From Anoxynatronum buryatiense (GTDB lineage: Bacteria > Bacillota > Clostridia > Peptostreptococcales > Tindalliaceae), in contig NZ_FXUF01000012.1 in NCBI RefSeq assembly GCF_900182905.1, forward strand, positions 53,323 through 117,322: DNA of 64,000 bases. Reading direction: 5' to 3'. The stretch's first letter is position 1. Every line of letters starts with the position of its first letter. The notes beneath the pieces are model-generated. The model saw only the letters and a program-made list of their open reading frames with translations, did no database searches and was not told where the DNA came from. Both the position numbers and the translations under genes were made by a program. Below are positions 16,358-24,079 of the stretch, in pieces.

Positions 16358-17386
16358 TTATTGAATCAGCCTGGCAGCTGCCAGCCCATAATAGTCCTGG
16401 TTGAGGTCAGTGTCATATTCCATGCCATCCGGCGGAATACGCTCGAGAAAGTAGCCTTTCACATTGTTTTGATTACCGCTGCCCTCCACCTCCTGGGCAA
16501 AGAAGGCGGCAAAACCCACCACGGTGACGGTGGTTTTTCCCTGCAGTGTCTGGGGATCGTAAATGGGGACAATCATCACCCGGCTGCAGTTGGGTTGGTA
16601 ATTTTCGTGGGTGCAGACCGGTGAATGCTGACACTGGTTAATGCGGAAGTTAACTCCGGTGGTGGTGGGGCCGGACATGTTTCCCGGTTCTGTGGGAATT
16701 TCATCCCCCACCCGAATAATGCCGTCGTAGCCATATTTGATGTTGTTCTCGTAAGAGGCAGCTCCAGGCAATCCAAGGGCCAGCGCCCCGTAGTTTCCAG
16801 GGCCGTAGTCGTCCTTTGATCCGGCTTTCAGTGTGTACGGGGTGTTGTAGAACAGCTCCTGTTCCGGGATGCCGAAGGGCACAATGCCCCGGCCGCCGGT
16901 GACCGCGCCGTACTGGGCGGTGGCACTGGCTGTGACGGTACCGCTGGAAACGCCGATCACCGGCCCGAAAACAAAACTGCGGTCACGGGTGGCAGTGACG
17001 GTGATCTGGCGGTTCTGTTCCCCGAAGGTGACGGTGACAGCCGATGCTTCCACATCATTATAGGCGGCGTAGCTTTTGGCAACGGCTTCTGCCACAGTTG
17101 TCTGAGGCAGCTCCCGGGCACCCGCCAGAGCGGCGGCATCCACTGCGTTCACCAGGCGGCTTTTCTCCAGCCGCAGGGCTCCCAGGTCAATCACCAGGGC
17201 ACTGAAGCCAAAGGCAGCCATGAGAAAGACGGCGAAGATCACCAGCACCGACCCCTGCTCCTGTTGCAGCAGGTGTTTCATCCAACGGTTCATCCGATTT
17301 TTCATCTGATTTTTCATCCGTCGTTTCAAATTCAGTTGTGTGTGAAGGGGGGTTCCCCCCGTCATGGTTTTTTCCTTCATCGCCAT
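16358..17386 (-). CDS. TadG-like pseudopilin/assembly protein (Tad_N domain)
   Basis: 342 residues. A highly basic N-terminal 45 residues precede a single TM helix (GSVLVIFAVFLMAAFGFSAL) and the typical IDLGALRLEKSRLVNAVDAAALAGA segment (shown here in parts: residues about 62-90) of TadG/Tad_N proteins. The remainder is a secreted domain without a recognised fold. It lacks the Glu+5 of a true prepilin after the glycine, so it may not be processed by the peptidase. The ATG lies only two bases after the tadE stop, with GGGAG inside the tadE end acting as ribosome site. Confidence 0.85.
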   Translation of the reverse strand: MAMKEKTMTGGTPLHTQLNLKRRMKNQMKNRMNRWMKHLLQQEQGSVLVIFAVFLMAAFGFSALVIDLGALRLEKSRLVNAVDAAALAGARELPQTTVAEAVAKSYAAYNDVEASAVTVTFGEQNRQITVTATRDRSFVFGPVIGVSSGTVTASATAQYGAVTGGRGIVPFGIPEQELFYNTPYTLKAGSKDDYGPGNYGALALGLPGAASYENNIKYGYDGIIRVGDEIPTEPGNMSGPTTTGVNFRINQCQHSPVCTHENYQPNCSRVMIVPIYDPQTLQGKTTVTVVGFAAFFAQEVEGSGNQNNVKGYFLERIPPDGMEYDTDLNQDYYGLAAARLIQ

Positions 17387-17387
17387 C

Positions 17388-17807
17388 TCACTCCCTGCGC
17401 ATGGTAGCCGATGCCGTCAGGGGCACCGGGTTGGGCAGATAATCGCCGATGAGGGGGGTGATCAGCGGCATGTTGTAGCGAATTTCAACCGTTACCGGCA
17501 CCCCCGGCGGCCGGCTTCCCTCAGCGGGGGTGATGCTGAGAATCTGCAGCCGGGTGTCACTTTCTGCCAGGGTGACGGCTTCCCGAATGCGGGCTTCAAT
17601 CTCTGCATCATTCTTGCCGATGGCCGCCACCCGTACCCCCTCCCGCACTCCGCTGGTGACGGTGATGTACGAGTAGAACACCCGGCCGAACTCCACGGTG
17701 CCAAAAAGCAGCAAGACGATGATGGGTAAGATCAGCGCCAGTTCCACCAGTGACTGGCCATTTTCATTTTGAAATCCTTTTATGGATCCGTTCATCCGTC
17801 GTTTCAT
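17388..17807 (-). CDS. tadE: TadE-like minor pseudopilin
   Basis: 139 residues from ATG 17807 (AAAGGTGGG upstream); the frame extends upstream into cpaA but has no site there. The prepilin-type segment NGQSLVELALILPI has a Gly followed by Glu at +5, as in class III prepilins, then a TM helix and a soluble C-terminal domain of about 100 residues. TadE proteins are minor pilins needed for Flp pilus assembly. Tightly packed between cpaA and tadG. Confidence 0.9.
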   Translation of the reverse strand: MKRRMNGSIKGFQNENGQSLVELALILPIIVLLLFGTVEFGRVFYSYITVTSGVREGVRVAAIGKNDAEIEARIREAVTLAESDTRLQILSITPAEGSRPPGVPVTVEIRYNMPLITPLIGDYLPNPVPLTASATMRRE

Positions 17808-17820
17808 GCTTTTCCCACCT

Positions 17821-18333
17821 TTACCCCATAAAATATGCCAGAAAAGTACCTGCCGAAATGGCAATGCCGTACGGAAAAGCGATGGCCCGGGGATGCTGCA
17901 GTGTTTCCAGCACCGCTCCCCGGGGAATCATCAGCAAGAGTGACGTGAGGGCGGTTCCCAGCCGGCGGAAGGTCTCTCCCATTGCCTTCCTGCGGGCCAG
18001 CAGCACCAGGGCGATAACCCCCCCGGCCAGCGCTGTCATGAGAAAGGCCTGAAACACAAACGCCGGTCCCTTCAACAGCCCGATGACCCCCAGCAACTTC
18101 ACGTCTCCGGCGCCGATGCCCCCCAGCATGAAGGGAATCAGCAAAAGACCCATTCCCGCCAGAAAACCCAGCAGGCTGGTGGTCAAACCGGAAAAACCCT
18201 GACCCAGCGTGTTGGCCGCCAGCCCCAGCACCAGTGCCGGCAACAGCACCTTGTTATAGATTTTTTGTTCCCTTAGGTCGGTGACAAGGCAAATGATCAC
18301 GGTGACCAGCAAGATCACATCTGTGGGTTTCAT
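17821..18333 (-). CDS. cpaA: Prepilin peptidase CpaA/TadV (A24 family)
   Basis: 170 residues, almost wholly membrane helices. The two aspartates of the A24 aspartic peptidases are present: VTDLREQKIYN near residue 18 and the GxGD motif in GGIGAGDVKLLG near residue 72. Its short length, without the methylase domain, is typical of the TadV/CpaA type that cleaves Flp prepilins. ATG 18333 has AAAGGATGG upstream. An attenuator-like terminator separates it from the pilin genes. Confidence 0.93.
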   Translation of the reverse strand: MKPTDVILLVTVIICLVTDLREQKIYNKVLLPALVLGLAANTLGQGFSGLTTSLLGFLAGMGLLLIPFMLGGIGAGDVKLLGVIGLLKGPAFVFQAFLMTALAGGVIALVLLARRKAMGETFRRLGTALTSLLLMIPRGAVLETLQHPRAIAFPYGIAISAGTFLAYFMG

Positions 18334-18358
18334 GTGATTTCCATCCTTTCCCTGGTAG

Positions 18359-18389
18359 AAAAAGGACCCTGAGCCAGATTGTCAGGGTC
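18359..18389 (-). terminator. Internal terminator/attenuator between flp and cpaA
   Basis: Stem GACCCTGA / TCAGGGTC (8 bp, 9-nt loop) at 18365-18389, followed on the minus strand by CTTTTTC. It sits 38 bases after the Flp pilin stop, inside the operon, so it would let pilin mRNA accumulate above assembly-gene mRNA. Confidence 0.7.
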
Positions 18390-18426
18390 TTTCTCCATTG
18401 GCTTCATGTTCATCCACTGAAGCGAA

Positions 18427-18591
18427 TTATTGCAGTTCGTCAGCCACTTCCTGCATTTTGGTGCCAACACCGCTGCCCAGAGCGATGAGTGCGCCGATGA
18501 CCACAACTGCCACCAGTGCCAGAATTAGTCCGTATTCTGCCATACCCTGCCCGCTTTCGTCTTTTACCAATGCCATCATTTTTTCCATCAT
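18427..18591 (-). CDS. flp: Flp-type pilin 1
   Basis: 54 residues, ATG 18591 with GAGGAGG. The prepilin motif is ESG|QGMAEYGLIL: Gly before the cleavage site, Glu at +5 and Tyr at +6, exactly as in Flp pilins. A single hydrophobic helix (ALVAVVVIGALIAL) follows and the tail is short and acidic. It is the likely major pilin because it lies just upstream of the internal terminator. Confidence 0.93.
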   Translation of the reverse strand: MMEKMMALVKDESGQGMAEYGLILALVAVVVIGALIALGSGVGTKMQEVADELQ

Positions 18592-18650
18592 TTTGTTAAC
18601 CTCCTCATATTTTCCTTTGTTTTTTAACCCGTCTCGTCAATCAAATCCCA

Positions 18651-18803
18651 TCAATCAAAAAGTTCTGTCGTCCTGATGAATGATTCCTGAAGGCTGTTTC
18701 CCAAAGCTCCCAGCGCTGTGAGTACCGCCAGAAAAACAAAAGCGAGAATCAGGGCATATTCTGCCAGTCCCTGGCCAGATTCCTCCATCAGCAATTTCAT
18801 CAT
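18651..18803 (-). CDS. flp: Flp-type pilin 2
   Basis: 50 residues. Prepilin motif ESG|QGLAEYALIL with Glu+5 and Tyr+6, then a hydrophobic helix (FVFLAVLTALGALG) and a short tail ending RTTELFD. It shares the processing site but not the tail with pilin 1. The start is uncertain: ATG 18803 lies about 15 bases from GGAGGTGAC, while an in-frame CTG at 18812 is better spaced. It is the first gene of the operon, 59 bases before pilin 1. Confidence 0.9.
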   Translation of the reverse strand: MMKLLMEESGQGLAEYALILAFVFLAVLTALGALGNSLQESFIRTTELFD

Positions 18804-18857
18804 TGGTTTCAGTGGGCGTCACCTCCAGATTCTTTTTTCGATGTGGTGAATGATTTC

Positions 18858-18863
18858 ATTATA
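18858..18863 (-). promoter_or_regulatory. Candidate -10 box for the tad operon
   Basis: Perfect TATAAT on the minus strand 55 bases upstream of the first pilin gene. No convincing -35 hexamer is seen, so an activator (for example the DegU-like regulator) may be needed. Confidence 0.45.
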
Positions 18864-18908
18864 CGGGGGATTAACTCGACACACATGAACCATTTGTCTG
18901 GTTTAAAT

Positions 18909-18941
18909 AAAAAAGCAAGTCCCAATTAGTCTGGGACTTGC
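18909..18941 (-). terminator. Terminator hairpin in the 5' region of the tad operon
   Basis: Stem GCAAGTCCCA / TGGGACTTGC (10 bp, 7-nt loop), followed on the minus strand by TTTTTTATTT. A second small hairpin (AGGACC-AAA-GGTCCT, 18953-18967) lies directly upstream in the transcript. No leftward gene precedes it, because the neighbour at 19109 runs rightward. It therefore ends a short leftward RNA or acts as a leader attenuator for the pilus operon. Confidence 0.6.
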
Positions 18942-19045
18942 GGTGATTTCGTAGGACCTTTGGTCCTGGGTCTGTTGGTTATTGGGGTGAATGGTGGGGA
19001 ATTGTTTTGATTTAAAACCAAACATTTTGTGCAAATCTATTTCTT

Positions 19046-19074
19046 TTGAAAAGATGTAAGAGAAAAGCCATATT
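19046..19074 (+). promoter_or_regulatory. Candidate promoter of the sigma/anti-sigma operon
   Basis: TTGAAA (19046-19051), 17-bp spacer, CATATT (19069-19074), 34 bases before the sigma-factor start. The rest of the 305-bp gap between this gene and the pilin operon holds only the leftward promoter and hairpins listed separately. Confidence 0.45.
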
Positions 19075-19108
19075 GCCAACGTAGTACTTGGTGAAAGGAG
19101 TTGAGAGA

Positions 19109-19654
19109 ATGTCCTTTTCAGAGAATGAGCTCATATCTGAACTAAAAAAGCGGAATCTCAACGCTTATGAATATCTTATCAGCACCTATACCAAGCCTGT
19201 CTATTATTTGACCTATCGCATTTTAAATATCGGCAACAGCAAGGAAGATATCGAAGAATGTGTTTCAGATGTTTTTCTGGATGTCTGGTTAAAAATCGTT
19301 GATTTCGACAGCGCAAAAGGTAACTTCAAAACCTGGATATTGATCCTGGCCAAATACAAAGCCCTCACCTATAAGCGTAAGCTGAAGAAAAATCACATGG
19401 ACAACATTGATGATTACCAGCTTGAAGAGTCTGTTGCCATTGAAAACCAGGTCATCGACAGGGAAACCCAGCAAAAGCTGCTGGATACCATTGAAAGCTT
19501 TAATGAGATTGACCGGGCACTTTTTATCCGGCGCTATTACTTCAACGAAAAAATCGAAGATATCATGCACACTTTTGGGTTAAGCCGTTCAGCGGTTGAC
19601 AACAGGCTCTTAAGAGGCAGAAAAGTGATCAAGGAGGCCTTGTTCCATGACTGA
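19109..19654 (+). CDS. ECF-type sigma-70 family RNA polymerase sigma factor
   Basis: 181 residues from ATG 19109 with AAAGGAG upstream. Region 2 spans about residues 17-90 (YEYLISTYTKPVYYLTYRI, SDVFLDVWLKI, GNFKTWILILAKYKAL), and region 4 the last 50 residues (RALFIRRYYFNEKIEDI, GLSRSAVDNRLLRGRKVI). There is no region 1 or 3, so it is a group IV (ECF-like) factor. Its last eight bases overlap the next gene, whose product is its probable anti-sigma factor. Confidence 0.88.
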   Translation: MSFSENELISELKKRNLNAYEYLISTYTKPVYYLTYRILNIGNSKEDIEECVSDVFLDVWLKIVDFDSAKGNFKTWILILAKYKALTYKRKLKKNHMDNIDDYQLEESVAIENQVIDRETQQKLLDTIESFNEIDRALFIRRYYFNEKIEDIMHTFGLSRSAVDNRLLRGRKVIKEALFHD

Positions 19655-20963
19655 AAAGCAAATCCAGACGTTAATGCAGCAACTTGATAATGATCTGTTG
19701 GCAGAAGAGTTTCACCATACACTGGGTGACCTTGACATCGATGTTGACGCCATCAGTCAAAAAACCTTTGCCAAACTGAAAAAGGAGCGATTGAAAATGA
19801 AACGAAAAAGAATGTATCCCCTACTGGCAGCATCATTGGTGGCAGTTGTGTGTGTCAGCAGTGTCTATGCTTCCGATATTTCAGATTTTGTTAAATCATT
19901 CTTTCCCCAAAAGGCCATCTACTCGACCGTTGTGGCCGGGGAAGCCTTCTATCTGGATACACCCCTGCCCTTGAATGAGTCAAACAAGCTGGAAACCGTG
20001 ATGTTCACCGAGACTGGTTTGGAGATGACCTTAACCTTCCCATTGGCCGAGGATAAACTGCCGGAGATCACCGTTGTCACTGAAGATGGTCATCACTACA
20101 AGCCCGGTGGCTACGGTTACGAAGGTGATCATCTGCTCCTCAGCTTCTGGAATGAAACCGATGAAAACTACATTTTTTTCCCCACCAATGCCTTTGAGTT
20201 GATTATTGAAGAGAACAGCTATGCAGTCCGTTTAACCGAAGGCACCTCTGTGGTGAATAACGGTGAAATCAAGCCAGCCGAGGAAACTACTATCGACTGG
20301 ATTAGGGTGGGTTACCAAAAAACTGATCACGGCGTCCACATTTTAACCAACTTTGACGACCCCGAGCTGAGATTGGTCAATATCGGAGAACCGATGTATC
20401 GAGAAGTGACTCAAATGTTTAAGAATGAAAATGGCATCATAGGTTCCGCCACTTCCCCAATGACCCATCCACTCCTGGGCTATGACGATGAGAACAACGT
20501 TTATACCTATTCACTGGCCCAAGATGCCGTTGGCAGGCCCATCACCCAGTTCGAGGCGCAGGTTCCTGATGGCAAAAAAATCAATCTGAAGATTCCCAGC
20601 CTCATTGTTGGCTACCAAAAAACCTTCGACAGCTTTAACGTGAATATTCCTGAAATAAACGAAGAAGTAACCATTGACCGTGAAATTGACCTGAACTTGC
20701 AGAAAATGGTTTTGCAAAGCATCAAAAGAACCTCCGCAACAACAGCCGAATTAGTATTTGGCGTCAATACAGGAGGCTCCAATGAAGTCACTGTTCGTGA
20801 TGTGGATTTTTACAGTGAAGATGTCTTCAGCGGTGAAAGCGTATGGCAGGGCAATACTTGCACCATGACCATCACCTTTGAAGAAGACCTGACAAGTGCT
20901 GCATTCAACGCCAGCTGGCCTACCTTTGAAGTGAAAGGTGACTGGGAAATGATGATTGAATAA
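19647..20963 (+). CDS. Membrane anti-sigma factor with large extracytoplasmic sensor domain
   Basis: 438 residues. A cytoplasmic N-terminus of about 55 residues (sigma-binding region) leads to a single TM helix (YPLLAASLVAVVCVSSVYAS), then a 370-residue extracytoplasmic beta-rich domain. The layout and the eight-base overlap with the sigma gene match the DUF4179-type anti-sigma proteins of Firmicutes. Sensing would be through the external domain; the signal is unknown. A decayed partial copy of this gene lies 500 bases downstream. Confidence 0.78.
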   Translation: MTEKQIQTLMQQLDNDLLAEEFHHTLGDLDIDVDAISQKTFAKLKKERLKMKRKRMYPLLAASLVAVVCVSSVYASDISDFVKSFFPQKAIYSTVVAGEAFYLDTPLPLNESNKLETVMFTETGLEMTLTFPLAEDKLPEITVVTEDGHHYKPGGYGYEGDHLLLSFWNETDENYIFFPTNAFELIIEENSYAVRLTEGTSVVNNGEIKPAEETTIDWIRVGYQKTDHGVHILTNFDDPELRLVNIGEPMYREVTQMFKNENGIIGSATSPMTHPLLGYDDENNVYTYSLAQDAVGRPITQFEAQVPDGKKINLKIPSLIVGYQKTFDSFNVNIPEINEEVTIDREIDLNLQKMVLQSIKRTSATTAELVFGVNTGGSNEVTVRDVDFYSEDVFSGESVWQGNTCTMTITFEEDLTSAAFNASWPTFEVKGDWEMMIE

Positions 20964-21036
20964 ACCGCTGTGATATTAAGCTTGCTGCATGTTGTTGCTG
21001 ATGCTACACATGCATGATTGATGATGGTTGAAAAAT

Positions 21037-21067
21037 ATAACCCTGGGGACTGCGTCCCCAGGGTTAT
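21037..21067. repeat. Long perfect hairpin (REP-like or terminator)
   Basis: 14-bp perfect stem ATAACCCTGGGGAC / GTCCCCAGGGTTAT with a TGC loop, 70 bases after the anti-sigma gene. The only T-rich tail (ATTTTT) is on the minus strand, the wrong side for the upstream gene. The core GGGGACTGCGTCCCC resembles dispersed REP-like palindromes. Confidence 0.55.
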
Positions 21068-21119
21068 CAATTATCTGTGGGCAATGGAAAGATGCAACGG
21101 TTAGGAGTAACCCATTAGG

Positions 21120-21440
21120 TTATTTTCCAGAGAAAGTCAGCTGAAGATTTCCATCCCCTTCAATTAGTAAGTCAATTACTATGATGTCTTCATCTCGATA
21201 GCAGTACAAAAAACTTTCTTCCCATGTTTTGATAACTTTTCAGGATTTTGCTGACGGTGTAGGTCTCGAGAAGCGCTCCTCTCATGGCACCATTCATCGC
21301 TGTTTCAGCACTGCTCCATTTTGTCAGGTAACAAGCAAAACCCGTGTCGTAAAAATACAGTTTTGGTGTTTTGACAGTACGCTTGAGAACACCATTGTGG
21401 TAGGGATGCAAATAGAAGATGATCCCCAGAGTTTCAAGAG
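21120..21440 (-). pseudogene. Frameshifted C-terminal remnant of an AAA ATPase (DUF4143 family)
   Basis: Leftward fragment whose translation reads LETLGIIFYLHPYHNGVLKR, then KTPKLYFYDTGFACYLTKW and LLETYTVSKILKSYQN, clear hallmarks of the DUF4143 C-terminal domain of ATP-binding proteins. After about 21205 the frame must shift by one base to continue into YCYRDEDIIVIDLLIEGDGN and the stop at 21120. The N-terminal ATPase half is absent. It is a broken leftover, perhaps from an exchange event in this variable segment. Confidence 0.75.
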
Positions 21441-21467
21441 AAAATCTTTATTACTAACGTATTACAA

Positions 21468-21600
21468 AGAGGCCTTGTTCCATCCTCAAAATCTATCTGT
21501 TCAACGATTGTGGCCGGCGAAGCCTTCTATCTTGAAGCACCCCTGCCTCTTAACTGAACAAACAATCTGGAAACCGTTGTTTTCAGCGTGACTGGTTTGG
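21468..21600 (+). pseudogene. Decayed partial duplication of the sigma/anti-sigma junction
   Basis: Bases 21468-21484 (AGAGGCCTTGTTCCAT) match the end of the sigma gene at 19633-19648, and 21491-21600 follow the anti-sigma gene at about 19914-20023 (GTGGCCGG.GAAGCCTTCTATCT, CTGGAAACCGT, GACTGGTTTGG). The roughly 265 bases that separate these blocks in the intact gene are missing, and the frame is broken. This is a remnant of a tandem duplication with an internal deletion. Confidence 0.7.
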
Positions 21601-21701
21601 GGCGTCTCTGCGGTTTCCGAGGTCCGGAGATGGTCCTATGGTTGGCTCCATCACCATCACCCCTTTTAGTGTCTAAACAGGAGCTTTCTCATGCTTGATG
21701 A

Positions 21702-21735
21702 TTGACAGGAATCAAGAAATGTAATACAATGTATT
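21702..21735 (+). promoter_or_regulatory. Promoter and overlapping palindrome of the relBE-type module
   Basis: Consensus promoter TTGACA (21702-21707), 17-bp spacer, TACAAT (21725-21730). The palindrome AATACA-A-TGTATT (21723-21735) covers the -10 box, a typical arrangement for antitoxin autorepression. Confidence 0.75.
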
Positions 21736-21757
21736 CATAAAGGAAGGAGTGTTTGAC

Positions 21758-21982
21758 ATGACTACTATTTCGTTGCGGCTAAGCGACGATGACAGCACGT
21801 TGATCAAAAGATACGCTCAAATGCACGGCGTTTCTGTGTCTGAATTAGTCAGACAATCCGTATTGGAAAAAATTGAAGATGAGTATGACTTGAAAGCCTA
21901 CGAAAAAGCTCTGGATGACTTCAAAAAGAACCCCATCACTTATACCCTTAATGAAGTAGAAAAAGAGTTGGGGCTAAAATAA
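21758..21982 (+). CDS. relB: RelB-family antitoxin
   Basis: 74 residues from ATG 21758 (GGAAGGAG, 8-base spacing); a GTG nine bases earlier lies on the ribosome site. The N-terminus (TTISLRLSDDDSTLIKRYAQ ... SVSELVRQSVL) is a ribbon-helix-helix DNA-binding fold, and the C-terminus (KAYEKALDDFKKNPITYTL) is the toxin-wrapping tail. It shares one base with the toxin gene (TAATG). The pair is independent of its neighbours, which include pseudogenes. Confidence 0.88.
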   Translation: MTTISLRLSDDDSTLIKRYAQMHGVSVSELVRQSVLEKIEDEYDLKAYEKALDDFKKNPITYTLNEVEKELGLK

Positions 21983-22245
21983 TGTATCTAGTCAAGTTCA
22001 CAGAGAACGCCAAAAAAGAACTTCAAAAACTGGATAAGCATACCAGTAAATTACTCCTTGCCTGGATCAGAAAAAACCTGGAAGGAACGGATAACCCCTG
22101 GCAACACGGAAAGGGACTCACTGCCAACAAACGCGGCCAATGGAGGTATCGGGTGGGAGAATACCGTTTGCTGGTCGAGATCAAAGACACCGAATTAATC
22201 ATCCTGGTGCTGGCTGTAGGACATCGAAAGAATGTATACCTGTAG
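21982..22245 (+). CDS. relE: RelE/ParE-family toxin
   Basis: 87 residues: FTENAKKELQKLDKHTSKLL, then GLTANKRGQWRYRVGEYRLL and ILVLAVGHRKNVY, the RelE signature with the basic and aromatic residues used for mRNA cleavage on the ribosome. It is translationally coupled to the antitoxin by a one-base overlap and followed 32 bases later by a bidirectional terminator. Confidence 0.9.
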   Translation: MYLVKFTENAKKELQKLDKHTSKLLLAWIRKNLEGTDNPWQHGKGLTANKRGQWRYRVGEYRLLVEIKDTELIILVLAVGHRKNVYL

Positions 22246-22277
22246 GAGCAGCTTGTTCTATTTGTGTCTCTGTTCGC

Positions 22278-22315
22278 AAAAGACGCCGACCAGGGTTGAT
22301 CTGGTGGCGTCTTTT
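22278..22315. terminator. Bidirectional terminator after relE
   Basis: AAAAGACGCC / GGCGTCTTTT outer stem plus ACCAG / CTGGT inner stem with one bulged G and a 7-nt loop. T-tracts lie on both strands, so it serves relE and possibly the leftward gene at 22423. Confidence 0.85.
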
Positions 22316-22422
22316 CCTTTGCAGGTGATCATTCTACCCGACAGTTTCAGAACAGGCAACGTTGTCAAAAATCGGTCATTTGGGACCAGCATCAATCTTC
22401 GCTCTTCAACTCCACACATCTC

Positions 22423-22863
22423 TTACTTCAGCGCAATATAAATATCAATATCAGCCTCTTCCCAGTCACTGTTCAGATACTCTTCAAAATCTCCGGTGAA
22501 GCTTCTGTCCAGATCCAGTTTCCAGATTTCTCCCCAGGCTTCTGCCACAGCAGTGACCATGTGCCCATGCACCGAGAATTTGGCATATTTGCCCGCGGGG
22601 ATTGTTTTCACTGTCAGCTCATCATTCGCTGCCTTCGACACTTCATTACCAGCAGTAACGCAGTATTGGTCTTCGGTGTAGTCTGAGTACAGGCCAATGG
22701 CATGGTCGTTCACCTTGTTTTTGATGGTGGCATTCACGCCGCCCTGGTAGAGCTTTTCCCAGAGCCCGCTGATGATTTCTCCCATTTTGGGATCGTTGTT
22801 GCCGGTAACGGCGCTGACTCCCACAACGGTTTTTTCTGCCAATGTGACGATTTGATAATTCAT
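22423..22863 (-). CDS. GyrI-like / AraC effector-binding domain protein
   Basis: 146 residues that read as a stand-alone GyrI-like small-molecule binding domain: MNYQIVTLAEKTVVGVSA at the start, GLYSDYTEDQYCVTAGNEV in the middle, TIPAGKYAKFSVHGHM and the ending DWEEADIDIYIALK. Such proteins bind hydrophobic or cationic compounds. It is directly downstream of a WYL regulator on the same strand (77-base gap), an arrangement often seen for this family, so the two are probably regulator and effector-binding partner. Confidence 0.85.
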   Translation of the reverse strand: MNYQIVTLAEKTVVGVSAVTGNNDPKMGEIISGLWEKLYQGGVNATIKNKVNDHAIGLYSDYTEDQYCVTAGNEVSKAANDELTVKTIPAGKYAKFSVHGHMVTAVAEAWGEIWKLDLDRSFTGDFEEYLNSDWEEADIDIYIALK

Positions 22864-22939
22864 TTTTATAACCTCCTTGTGTTTGGTAAGGTCATTATAT
22901 CCTCCCTAATAAGACAACTGTATGTCATATTAAAAAAAG

Positions 22940-23836
22940 TTATTCGTATTTTTTCAACATTTTTTCCAGTTCTCGTTTCATTTCCCCGCGCACATCCTCT
23001 GGTTCCAAGATTTCACAGTGGCTGCCGAAGGTGGTGATGTAGTGAAAAAGCCATTGCCCCTTTGGGTACTGAATTTCGGCGATGAAACTGCCGTCTGCCA
23101 ACTGCTGGTAACTGTCAAACTCATCGTAGACCCGAAAGGCCATGGATGGGGATATCTTAAGCTTCAGCTGCACAAAGGTTTCCTGAAACCGGGTTTCCTG
23201 GGAGAAGATCTGTTTGGGCGACGGGCGCTGAAAGGTTTCTTCCTGTACCTGAAGTTCTTTAATGCGCCTTAATTTAAAGAAACGGAAATCTGACTGCTGC
23301 CGGCAATACCCATACACATACCAGGCTCCGCTTTTGAAGCAAAGCTTGAGGGGTTCTGCTTTTCGCATGGTGGTTTGCCCCTTGGCGCTGTTGTAGGCAA
23401 AAGTGATGGTGCATTTGCCCAAAATGGCGGCTTTCAGGGTGCTGAAGGTTTCCATCTCTGTCTCCCCATTGGCCCAGGAGGAAAAGTCGATTTCGATCCA
23501 ATCGGTATCTGAATCTCCAAAAAGGCTACCCAGCTTCCCCAAGGCTGTGTCCGTTTTCCCCTGATTCACCGCACTCATTGCCTTTAAAGAAGCCATGATC
23601 TCTTCTTTTTCTTCATCAGTGATCACGGCTTTGTTCAGCACAAAGTCAGGCAACAGGGAAATACCCCCACCCCGGCCTTTGCTCATGTGAACGGGTATGC
23701 CTGCGGCTGAAAGGGTTTCAATATCCCTAAAAATGGTTCTTGAAGACACTTCAAACCGTTCTGCCAGTTCTCTGGAGGTGACGGTTTTTTTATCCAGTAA
23801 AATATAGATGATTTCAAACAGGCGATTGATCTGCAT
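22940..23836 (-). CDS. HTH and WYL-domain transcriptional regulator (YafY type)
   Basis: 298 residues from ATG 23836 behind GGGGGTGGG. N-terminal DeoR-like helix-turn-helix (TSRELAERFEVSSRTIFRDI), then a WYL domain (ITFAYNSAKGQTTMRKAEPL, GAWYVYGYCRQQSDFRFFKL) and a C-terminal WCX region. WYL domains sense small ligands or nucleic acids. The gene probably controls the adjacent GyrI-like gene. Confidence 0.9.
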   Translation of the reverse strand: MQINRLFEIIYILLDKKTVTSRELAERFEVSSRTIFRDIETLSAAGIPVHMSKGRGGGISLLPDFVLNKAVITDEEKEEIMASLKAMSAVNQGKTDTALGKLGSLFGDSDTDWIEIDFSSWANGETEMETFSTLKAAILGKCTITFAYNSAKGQTTMRKAEPLKLCFKSGAWYVYGYCRQQSDFRFFKLRRIKELQVQEETFQRPSPKQIFSQETRFQETFVQLKLKISPSMAFRVYDEFDSYQQLADGSFIAEIQYPKGQWLFHYITTFGSHCEILEPEDVRGEMKRELEKMLKKYE

Positions 23837-24079
23837 GCGCCCACCCCCTGTCAGTATACCCCGATGGGCGGCCTGCCACAAGCCGATTCTTTTCTGAGGA
23901 AGTTCTCAAATTTCTGAACAGTGGTACCGTGAGATGCCCGTCACCACCCATCAGCACCTCGAAACAGACTGCAGCTTGTTGAAACTATGAAGAACCCTGT
24001 GAAACATGATAGATTCTTTTACGTCTTTGTTGATAGAATGAAAGCGATTCACCACCATTCCTGTGAGGAGATGTTTTGG

